From JAHEEL01 sp964195545 (GTDB lineage Bacteria; Actinomycetota; Acidimicrobiia; Spongiisociales; UBA5794), in NCBI GenBank assembly GCA_964195545.1, contig CAXMQQ010000036.1, positions 1 through 26,891 on the forward strand: a stretch of DNA of 26,891 nucleotides, read 5' to 3'. Each line of letters opens with the position of its first letter. The first letter of the stretch is position 1. Below, one piece after another: positions 15,382 through 21,315 of the stretch. The notes under the pieces were generated by a model. The model ran no database searches and was not told the DNA's origin. It saw only the letters and a list, made by a program, of their open reading frames with translations. Both the position numbers and the translations under genes were made by a program.

Positions 15382-16413
15382 TTACGAAGAACAGGCAGTT
15401 GGGGCGTAGATACCTTCGACCCGGCCGGAGTCCTCGATCGACGAGACTGGTCCCCAGAGCAGCGGACCATCGGCGTCCGATAGACGGAAGAGATCGATGC
15501 CCCCCGACGACAGGTAATCGATCTGATACGAGGAATAGATCTGGTTGAGCGTCGAGACCGGATCGCCGATACGGAGTCCTGATGGGGTTGCAAGATCAAG
15601 GTGCATCGTAGGCACTGCCTCGTCTTCGTACCGATAGCCGTTGAAGGTTCCATCGGCGAAGGTCCCGGTGACAGCAATCGTCAGTCCGGCCCATCGAATG
15701 AAGCGCCCATCGTCGTTGGCGCAGAGGCCCATTTCCTCGCCAGCGACGCCGGTCTCTTCGGGTTCACCGAGACTGGCGACGAGACGACCGATGGCGTCAG
15801 GAGCGGCATCGCCAAAAGCGATAGGACCGATACCGTTCGCTGTGAGGGTCAGCGCCGAGAACGGTACGGCCGTTCCCGCCGGCTCGAAGCTTGACGGACC
15901 GGGGATCGTCGTGGTTGTGGTGCTGGTCGTGGTGGGAGCGACTGTTGTGGTGGGAGCGGGAGGAACAGTCGTCGGGGCGACGGTCGTGGGAATCGGGGGA
16001 ATTGTCGTGGCCGGACTCGCGCTGGAGTCAGCCGTCGTGTCGAGAACTCCGAAGGCAAAGAGAGCGATCACGATGGCTGCAACGGCCGCGATGAGTGCAG
16101 GGATGAGCCACTTGAAGCTCCCGCTGGCGTTGGCGTCGGATCCCCCTTCGATTGGGGGCCCGCCGGCATCGTCGGATTCGAGCGGGGATTCGGGTGGGGC
16201 CGGGGCTGGGGTCGTGAGTGACACCGTCGATGCTTCGACGGTTGCATCTCCACCAACGGCAGCAACACCCGCCATGACGGGGACGCGATCTTCGCCCCGG
16301 GCGCCGATGCGAACGTCGATCCACGGGCGACCGCATTGCGGGCACCGTGTCTGATCCGCCGGTCGGGCGGTTCCGCAATAAACGCACAGTGGGAGGTGGG
16401 TCGACGTAGACAT
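15382..16413 (-). CDS. Zinc-ribbon, membrane-anchored protein of unknown function, paralogue B
   Basis: 343 aa. Order: an N-terminal zinc ribbon (C10-x2-C13 and C24-x2-C27 with CGRPW), a disordered Ala/Pro/Ser region, one membrane helix (101-123), a long Thr/Pro linker (127-175) and an extracytoplasmic domain (about 185-343). That domain is paralogous to the one in the protein at 12396-13289, sharing IGRL, a central Cys, the GYRYE/GYRQD strand, SGLRIGD/SGLKAGD, LLWGPV and GIYAPxxC. The ATG at 16413 follows TATCCT after eight bases and lies just before the zinc ribbon, which fixes the start. It sits directly upstream of the LCP fusion (43-nt gap), so the two are probably co-transcribed. Function unknown; a role in envelope assembly or sensing is inferred from position. 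Confidence 0.78.
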   Translation of the reverse strand: MSTSTHLPLCVYCGTARPADQTRCPQCGRPWIDVRIGARGEDRVPVMAGVAAVGGDATVEASTVSLTTPAPAPPESPLESDDAGGPPIEGGSDANASGSFKWLIPALIAAVAAIVIALFAFGVLDTTADSSASPATTIPPIPTTVAPTTVPPAPTTTVAPTTTSTTTTTIPGPSSFEPAGTAVPFSALTLTANGIGPIAFGDAAPDAIGRLVASLGEPEETGVAGEEMGLCANDDGRFIRWAGLTIAVTGTFADGTFNGYRYEDEAVPTMHLDLATPSGLRIGDPVSTLNQIYSSYQIDYLSSGGIDLFRLSDADGPLLWGPVSSIEDSGRVEGIYAPTACSS

Positions 16414-16421
16414 TCGAGACA

Positions 16422-16427
16422 AGGATA
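16422..16427 (-). promoter_or_regulatory. -10-like element of the zinc-ribbon/LCP gene cluster
   Basis: TATCCT on the minus strand, eight bases before the ATG at 16413; no Shine-Dalgarno. Probably drives the paralogue B-LCP unit as a leaderless transcript. Confidence 0.4.
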
Positions 16428-16516
16428 CGAACGGATGCCGGAATTCCAGGGATTTCGTACACGAACGCCGCTTCATTCGGGACCTTCTCGGCGCGGCTTG
16501 TGAGGTAACGTTCGGC

Positions 16517-16627
16517 ATGCCGTCACCACACGAGACCGCCGATGACGGACCTACTGTCTTCGCACTTCTGCGGTGTGGAGACCGGTTAGCTGTGCAGAAC
16601 CGTATCGGTCTTATCGGAAGGAACTGA
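16517..16627 (+). CDS. Possible 36-aa small protein or leader peptide
   Basis: ATG at 16517 opens 36 codons (MPSPHETADDGPTVF... ending IGLIGRN) and stops one base before the ATG of the next gene at 16629. TAACGT, fitting TANNNT, ends five bases before the ATG. Its 3' end contains the Shine-Dalgarno GGAAGGA of the next gene, so translating it would affect that gene. No similarity is recognised, and chance occurrence is quite possible. Confidence 0.25.
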   Translation: MPSPHETADDGPTVFALLRCGDRLAVQNRIGLIGRN

Positions 16628-16628
16628 C

Positions 16629-17033
16629 ATGAGCGAGCGTCGAACGCCTCTGGCAGATTGGGTGATTCCGGCGATCATCGTGGGCGTCGGCGTCGGCCTG
16701 TCCCTCGTCGTCGGGATCGTTTTCGCCCTCACTGCGAACGATCGGGTCGAGGCCTCCGGCTTGGTCTATGAGCTCGAGGCGTACACGACCTGTCTGGCCG
16801 AACACGGTGCAAACGTTCCGGTCGTCGAAGCCCGAAGAGACGGAGGATTCTCCGTCACCGTGCCCGGATCTCTCGTCGACGGTGCGGTCGATACAACGGC
16901 ATGGCGTGAGGCGCACGATCAGTGCAGTGACGTGGCTTCCGACCTCTTCGGTGGACTGCTCGGAGGGCTCTCCGGCGGCCTTCTCGGGGGTCTGATGGAT
17001 GACCTCCCCGACGGGATCTTGCACGACGTCTGA
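16629..17033 (+). CDS. Small single-pass membrane protein with a glycine-zipper tail
   Basis: 134 aa, unknown function. Order: a short cytoplasmic N-terminus, one membrane helix rich in Gly/Val/Ile (11-34), an extracytoplasmic middle with two cysteines (Cys55 and Cys99, possibly paired) and a C-terminal glycine-zipper stretch of repeated GGL/GGLL units (108-122) ending in an acidic tail. Such zippers often insert in or pack against membranes or self-associate. Start ATG 16629 with GGAAGGA six bases upstream. It lies between the envelope cluster and the sigma-factor gene, divergent from the former. Confidence 0.75.
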   Translation: MSERRTPLADWVIPAIIVGVGVGLSLVVGIVFALTANDRVEASGLVYELEAYTTCLAEHGANVPVVEARRDGGFSVTVPGSLVDGAVDTTAWREAHDQCSDVASDLFGGLLGGLSGGLLGGLMDDLPDGILHDV

Positions 17034-17246
17034 CCCCATCTGGGACCAGATCAGCGATCCCGATCAACGGTGTCGCGGTATCCGTCGCTGCTCCGTACCC
17101 TTGGTGGGCGGAGGCGACGGCTGGATCCTGGAAGATTCGGGGTTCACAAATCGGCCCAGATGTGTGATATTGACTGTTCCCGAACTCGTGGAGCGCCTTG
17201 CGGGCTCGGGTGGGTGTATCGGATGAGGTTGGTGGAGGATCACGCG

Positions 17247-18296
17247 ATGACAAATGGCTCGAACACGAGCAAAGCTGTCTTGAATCGAGCAGCGCGAGAG
17301 CGCGAGGAAGCGAAGGAGCGCGTCGATCGCGACACGCTCACCCGCACCCGCCGCGATCGCGATCGTTCCAAGCTCACCGATGAGCGAGGGCGACTCACGA
17401 CGGACCTGGTGAGTCAGTACTTGACGGCGATCGGTGAGTACGAGTTGCTCACGGCCGAGACTGAGGTCGACTTCGCGCAGAAGATCGAAGCCGGTCAGGC
17501 CGCTCGGGATCGGCTCGACGAGGGCAATTTCAAAGGCAGAGCCGAACAGATCACGCTGCGGCGCCAGGCCCGGCGCGGACAAGAGGCCAAGGATGCGTTC
17601 CTCACGGCCAACCTTCGGCTCGTCGTCGCGAACGCTCGTCGCTACGCCAATACCTCAGGCATCGACTTTCTCGACCTTATCCAGGAAGGCAACCTCGGGT
17701 TGATTCGTGCCGTCGAGAAGTTCGACTGGCGCAAGGGATTCAAGTTCTCGACGTATGCCACGTGGTGGATTCGTCAGGCCATAACGCGGGCCATCGCCGA
17801 CAAGTCCAGAACGGTCAGGATCCCGGTCCATCTTCACGACACACTCGCAGCGGTTCGCGCCGCACAGGCGAGTCTGAAGGCTGAACTTGGCCGCGACCCG
17901 AAGCCCGAAGAGATCGCCGAAGAGGCCGGCGTCGATGTCACCAAGGTCGAGTTGGCCCTCAGTGTCGCCGATACGGTCTCGCTCGAGCAGCCGATCGGTG
18001 AGGACGGCGCCCAACTCGGTGACTTCATCGAGGACGAAGAAGCGGTCGATCCGGTTCGTGTCACTGAGGAGCTGGACATCGCGAACAGTCTCCGGAAGTC
18101 AATCGAGCGCCTCCCGATGCGCGAGGGTCGCATCCTTGCACTCCGCTACGGCTTCTACGACGGCGTGCCTCGCACGCTCGAGGAGATCGGCGACGAATTC
18201 AATCTGACCCGTGAGCGGATCCGCCAACTCGAGAAGCTCGCCCTTTGCCGACTTCGCCACCCGAGCTTCGGAATCCGCGAACAGGATCTCGTCTAG
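17247..18296 (+). CDS. RNA polymerase sigma-70 factor, group 2 (RpoD/SigB-like)
   Basis: 349 aa. Directs RNA polymerase to promoters. Seen: a charged N-terminus (1-48), region 1.2 (DLVSQYLTAIGEYELLTAET, about 53-72), regions 2.1-2.4 (ANLRLVVANARRY, then GNLGLIRAVEKFDWRKGFKF and FSTYATWWIRQAITRAI), region 3 (LKAELGRDPKPEEIAEEAGV) and region 4 with its helix-turn-helix (LEEIGDEFNLTRERIRQLEK). There is no region 1.1, and the length is nearer actinomycete SigB-type group 2 factors than the longer principal SigA/HrdB, so it is probably a non-essential or stationary-phase primary-like factor. ATG 17247 with GGAGG eight bases upstream; the preceding 210 bases hold no gene. The principal sigma factor cannot be excluded. 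Confidence 0.92.
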   Translation: MTNGSNTSKAVLNRAAREREEAKERVDRDTLTRTRRDRDRSKLTDERGRLTTDLVSQYLTAIGEYELLTAETEVDFAQKIEAGQAARDRLDEGNFKGRAEQITLRRQARRGQEAKDAFLTANLRLVVANARRYANTSGIDFLDLIQEGNLGLIRAVEKFDWRKGFKFSTYATWWIRQAITRAIADKSRTVRIPVHLHDTLAAVRAAQASLKAELGRDPKPEEIAEEAGVDVTKVELALSVADTVSLEQPIGEDGAQLGDFIEDEEAVDPVRVTEELDIANSLRKSIERLPMREGRILALRYGFYDGVPRTLEEIGDEFNLTRERIRQLEKLALCRLRHPSFGIREQDLV

Positions 18297-18376
18297 AACT
18301 CCGGGGCCAGATCCGTTCGACATCGACCCCTTCTCGGTCGCTAGCCTCTCGGTTGGAGCCGTCGAAGGGATGACCC

Positions 18377-18745
18377 ATGCGTGTCGAAGCACTCGTTAGC
18401 GGTGAGTCCGACGTGGTCGGTCCTGAGACCACGCTTGGCGACGCCGCCGCAGTCCTGATCTCACGGTCGGTCGGTGCCCTCGCCGTCGTCGACGGTCGCC
18501 GACTCGTCGGAATCGTCACAGACCGCGATCTGGTGCGGGCGGTCTCGGAGGGTGCAGATATCGAAGAGTCTGTCTCTGCGTGGATGACGGACGGTCCCGA
18601 TACGGTGTCCCCCGATGCGAGCGTGTCCGAAGCTGCGGACTGGCTTCTCGAGACCGGCTACCGCCACCTGCCGGTAGCTCTCGGCGATGAGCTCCTGGGA
18701 ATCGTCGACATCCGCGACGTCCTCTGGACGCTCCGAAAAGCCTAG
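18377..18745 (+). CDS. CBS-domain pair protein (second copy in window)
   Basis: 122 aa, two CBS domains (about 4-60 and 68-120). Seen: VGALAVVDGRRLVGIVTDRDLVRAV in the first and YRHLPVALGDELLGIVDIRDVLW in the second. It is shorter and distinct from the CBS protein at 6879-7313 and lacks the C-terminal helix. Likely a nucleotide-responsive regulator; partner unknown. The ATG at 18377 has an AAGGGATGA tract upstream. It follows the sigma factor by 80 bases and could share its transcript. Its TAG is followed without a gap by a 53-nt repeat. Confidence 0.88.
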   Translation: MRVEALVSGESDVVGPETTLGDAAAVLISRSVGALAVVDGRRLVGIVTDRDLVRAVSEGADIEESVSAWMTDGPDTVSPDASVSEAADWLLETGYRHLPVALGDELLGIVDIRDVLWTLRKA

Positions 18746-18798
18746 AACCGCGTACCCAGGGTTGGTGACCTCGTATATGACGCTGTCAGCCCGCGGAA
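18746..18798 (+). repeat. 53-nt dispersed repeat, copy D
   Basis: Begins with the first base after the TAG of the second CBS gene. ACCCAGGGTT starts exactly 8 nt after that stop, and the unit ends AGCCCGCGGAA. It lies 54 bases upstream of the AbiEi/DUF559 gene, pointing towards it. Confidence 0.9.
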
Positions 18799-18852
18799 TG
18801 GAGGCGAACCGACCCCCTAGAAACTGCTGTTCGATTCTGGCATGTTCCGGGC

Positions 18853-19842
18853 ATGAACCCAGATCGAGAAGTCACTGAGATCGCCGCCCGCCAGGGTGGG
18901 GCAATCCGCTACGAACAGATTCGTGAACACGGATTCAGCAAGGGGCAGATAGAGCAGCGTGTTCGAGACGGGCGCTGGGAATCGCTCGGCCGCTTCGGCT
19001 ACCAGATCATCGATATGCCGGGGGCGATGAATCTCGTGCGAGCGGCAGTGACGACACTTCCGAACGCCGTCGCATCGCACGATACCGCTGCCGAATTGCA
19101 CGATCTGCCGAAGCTGCGGCGAGGGGTTGCTTCCGTGCTCGTCCACTCTCGAACGACGCACGAGTTTCCTGGAGTAGACGTACATCGGTGCCACGACCTG
19201 CTCGATGACCACATCATCGAGATCGACGGTATCCCGGCCACCACAGTTCCCCGAACGATCGTCGATCTTTCGCGATTTCTGACGATCAGACACTTGAGCG
19301 CTGTTCTCGGTTCTGCGATTGCAGAGAATCGAGTAGTTCTATCCGATGTTCAGAGTGTGGTGGATCAGGTAGCGCGCAAGGGGAAACCTGGAATCCGGAA
19401 GATCCGATGGATACTCGAAGAGCGAGAAGTCGGCCCGCGAGACGGAACACCGCTTGAGCGTATCGGTGCGGAGGTGTTGAGGAGGGGAGGGCTTCTGGAG
19501 CCCCGATTCGAGTATCCGATTCCTTGGAGCCCGGACCGGCGTTTCGATGCTGCGTATCCCGTTGCTCGGCTTGCGATCGAGTGGGACTCACGACGGTGGC
19601 ATGAGTTAGCGGAGGCGTTCGCATCGGATCGGGAGCGCGATCGTCAGGCACTCCTCCACGGATGGCGGGTGGTCCGGTTCACATGGTTCGATGTGACGCG
19701 TACGCCCGATGACGTCGTGTCAACGGTGAGGCAACTCCTCCAGCAGGCTGACTCGCAGGACATGGGTCGTTCCGCGGGCTCAGGGCGTCAAATACAAGGT
19801 CGCGAACCCTGGGTATGCGGTGTGCTTCGTTCCGCGGGCTGA
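18853..19842 (+). CDS. AbiEi-type HTH plus DUF559 (Vsr-like nuclease fold) protein
   Basis: 329 aa. N-terminus (about 1-60) resembles the winged-helix AbiEi antitoxin domain (IAARQGGAIRYEQIREHGFS, then a Gly-Arg-Trp wing). The C-terminal part (about 215-305) matches DUF559, a Vsr/PD-(D/E)xK-like nuclease fold: FDAAYP (Asp), LAIEWDSRRWH (Glu, Trp, His), then DRERDRQALLHGWRVVRFTW. Such fusions are common in actinomycetes and annotated as AbiEi-family antitoxins, but no AbiEii-like toxin gene is next to it. Residues from about 306 to the stop are encoded by repeat copy E, so the original C-terminus has probably been replaced by repeat sequence. It is flanked by inverted copies of the 53-nt repeat. 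ATG 18853 lacks a Shine-Dalgarno. DNA binding or cleavage is inferred from fold only. Confidence 0.82.
   Translation: MNPDREVTEIAARQGGAIRYEQIREHGFSKGQIEQRVRDGRWESLGRFGYQIIDMPGAMNLVRAAVTTLPNAVASHDTAAELHDLPKLRRGVASVLVHSRTTHEFPGVDVHRCHDLLDDHIIEIDGIPATTVPRTIVDLSRFLTIRHLSAVLGSAIAENRVVLSDVQSVVDQVARKGKPGIRKIRWILEEREVGPRDGTPLERIGAEVLRRGGLLEPRFEYPIPWSPDRRFDAAYPVARLAIEWDSRRWHELAEAFASDRERDRQALLHGWRVVRFTWFDVTRTPDDVVSTVRQLLQQADSQDMGRSAGSGRQIQGREPWVCGVLRSAG
19770..19822 (-). repeat. 53-nt dispersed repeat, copy E (inverted)
   Basis: First of three minus-oriented copies spaced exactly 60 bp apart. It reads TTCCGCGGGCTCAGGGCGTC on the plus strand and has CTGA where copies A, C, D and F have TGTCAG, a change shared with copy G. 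It overlaps the 3' end of the AbiEi/DUF559 reading frame. Confidence 0.9.
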
Positions 19843-19882
19843 CAGCGTCATATACAAGGTCGCGAACCCTGGGTATGCGGTG
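19830..19882 (-). repeat. 53-nt dispersed repeat, copy F (inverted)
   Basis: Second copy of the 60-bp tandem array. Its TGACGCTGTCAGCCC segment is identical to copies A, C and D, unlike its neighbours E and G. It supplies the TGA stop of the AbiEi/DUF559 frame at 19840-19842. Confidence 0.9.
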
Positions 19883-19889
19883 TGCTTCA

Positions 19890-19942
19890 TTTCGCGGGCT
19901 CAGGGCGTCATATACAAGGCCTCCAACCCTGGGTATGCGGAT
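19890..19942 (-). repeat. 53-nt dispersed repeat, copy G (inverted)
   Basis: Third copy of the array. In its own orientation it starts with the first base after the TAG of the minus-strand P-loop NTPase gene (19943-19945), and ACCCAGGGTT again begins 8 nt after the stop. Its outer end reads CGCGAAA rather than CGCGGAA. Confidence 0.9.
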
Positions 19943-20953
19943 CTAGAGGCCGAGGCGGGATCGGATCACGGCGAAGGCGTCGTCCGACTCTTCCGCGATC
20001 ATGAATGAGAAGCCTTTCTGACCTGTCAGACGGCGGATCAACTCCACCGAAGCAGTCGTATTCGTTGCGATCCCCGCCACGACGTCTGGTTCGTACCCGA
20101 AGCCGGCGATGACCCCGGACACGGCGTACGGATCAGACGCGCAGAGAACGGTGCAGCGGATGTGGTCACCGAGTTCTTCGAGGACGACTTCCCCGTTGTA
20201 TGCCTCAAGTGGAGAGGCGCCTGCCTCCGCCACAACGACGTCGGGTGAACGCGCCGCCACGAGGGAGAGCAGTTGCCGGAGTCTCAGTCGGTACTCCTCG
20301 GGGTCGACGGTCGTCGTCGGCAGACCAACGTCGACGAAGTCGTAGATGTCGTCGGCTCCGGCATCCCACATAGAGAGCACGTCCCGGTAGCGGCCGGCCC
20401 CGGTGAGTTTGGTGCCCACGATATTGAGGTCAAGACCTTTGAGATGGCGGATGATCCGTTTCGCAGCCGTGGTCTTGCCCGCCGACATGGATGTGCCGAT
20501 GATCAGAAGCGTCGGCGCGTCGTATGCGACGTCGGGGATGGGCGGGACGAAATCGCTCATCGTCATCTTGGCCGTTCCCCGCGTCACGTGCCCCACGTAT
20601 CGCAGGCTCATGAGTGGGGGTATGAGCGGCGCCAGGGAGGTGACCCGTCCGAACAACCCGGCCGCGGTCATGGCGTTGAACATGCCGTCGTCGCCGATGT
20701 CCAGCCAGTCACCGACCGCTTCGAGGGTCGCTCGCCTGCTACCCCACGCCCCCACAACGAGATCGCCTTCGACGACTTCGATCATTCGGCCGGTGCGTAG
20801 CTCGACTCGAGAGAACTCGCCGGCCCGGCCTACGACCTGCCCGACCACATAGTCGCCCGTGTCCCAGTCGCCCCGCTCCCGGGGTTCGACGGCGAAGCCC
20901 TCTTCGGCCAGATCGGAGATGCGGGTGAGCGAGGAGAAGAAGTACTTGCTCAT
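19943..20953 (-). CDS. P-loop NTPase of unknown function (CobQ/MobB/DUF1611-like fold)
   Basis: 336 aa. N-terminal half (1-145) is a mixed alpha/beta region without a recognised motif. The C-terminal half is a P-loop domain with Walker A GTSMSAGKTT (153-162), a following segment VGTKLTGAGRYRDVLSMWDA, and a Walker B-like strand DVVVAEAGASPLEAYNG. This resembles amidoligase/dethiobiotin-synthetase-like P-loop proteins and the DUF1611 group; I cannot name a substrate. The ATG at 20953 overlaps the stop of the preceding short flavin-reductase-like gene (ATGA), so the two are coupled. It ends directly at repeat copy G. It is downstream of the hypA-MinD pair on the same strand. Confidence 0.7.
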   Translation of the reverse strand: MSKYFFSSLTRISDLAEEGFAVEPRERGDWDTGDYVVGQVVGRAGEFSRVELRTGRMIEVVEGDLVVGAWGSRRATLEAVGDWLDIGDDGMFNAMTAAGLFGRVTSLAPLIPPLMSLRYVGHVTRGTAKMTMSDFVPPIPDVAYDAPTLLIIGTSMSAGKTTAAKRIIRHLKGLDLNIVGTKLTGAGRYRDVLSMWDAGADDIYDFVDVGLPTTTVDPEEYRLRLRQLLSLVAARSPDVVVAEAGASPLEAYNGEVVLEELGDHIRCTVLCASDPYAVSGVIAGFGYEPDVVAGIATNTTASVELIRRLTGQKGFSFMIAEESDDAFAVIRSRLGL

Positions 20954-21228
20954 GGGCCTCCACCGTCGATCGGTTCGATGAGCAGTTCTGCGAGCAACGC
21001 TGTGCGGGGAACGAGGTTGCGGATGTCGATGCACTCGCTCGGGGCGTGGGCCCCATCTCCGATGAAGCCGAAATGGTTCTCCCACGACACGGGGCCCGCA
21101 ATGTGTTTCGGAGCGAGATCGATCGTGCCGTCAGATTCGACGGTTCCGATGATGACGAGCGGATGAACGAGATAGAAGCGGTCCCATATCGGAACCCAAC
21201 AATCGAGAGCGACCGGCGTTCCGCTCAT
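20950..21228 (-). CDS. Short flavin-reductase-like (FMN split-barrel) protein
   Basis: 92 aa. The segment HPLVIIGTVESDGTIDLAPK followed by HIAGPVSWENHFGFIGDG resembles the N-terminal part of a flavin-reductase/split-barrel family in which an APKHxAxPxxW stretch is common; full members run to about 180-280 aa. Here the reading frame stops within the next gene's start (ATGA overlap), so it is either a minimal domain or a truncated gene. Residues 65-92 do not look like the family. The start at 21228 has GGAGG only four bases upstream. Tight coupling to the P-loop gene suggests they work together. Family call is tentative. Confidence 0.6.
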   Translation of the reverse strand: MSGTPVALDCWVPIWDRFYLVHPLVIIGTVESDGTIDLAPKHIAGPVSWENHFGFIGDGAHAPSECIDIRNLVPRTALLAELLIEPIDGGGP

Positions 21229-21315
21229 GGCTCCTCCGCTCAGAGCGTACCTGTCGGCGAACGAGCGGTCTAGAGCTGGTTGGCAGCGTCGTAGTGTGTC
21301 GCAACCGGCAACTCG

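Noticed and set aside
18853..19842. A two-gene AbiE toxin-antitoxin operon
   Set aside because: Only an AbiEi-like N-terminal domain is present, fused to DUF559; no AbiEii nucleotidyltransferase toxin gene lies on either side.
19770..19949. Tandem 60-bp array read as a CRISPR
   Set aside because: The joints between copies are also repeated, there are no unique spacers, and no cas gene is in the window.
19820..20008. Short plus-strand reading frame after the AbiEi/DUF559 gene (recurring VIYK..NPG peptides)
   Set aside because: It is a translation of the 53-nt repeats and overlaps the 3' end of the opposite-strand P-loop gene; not a real gene.
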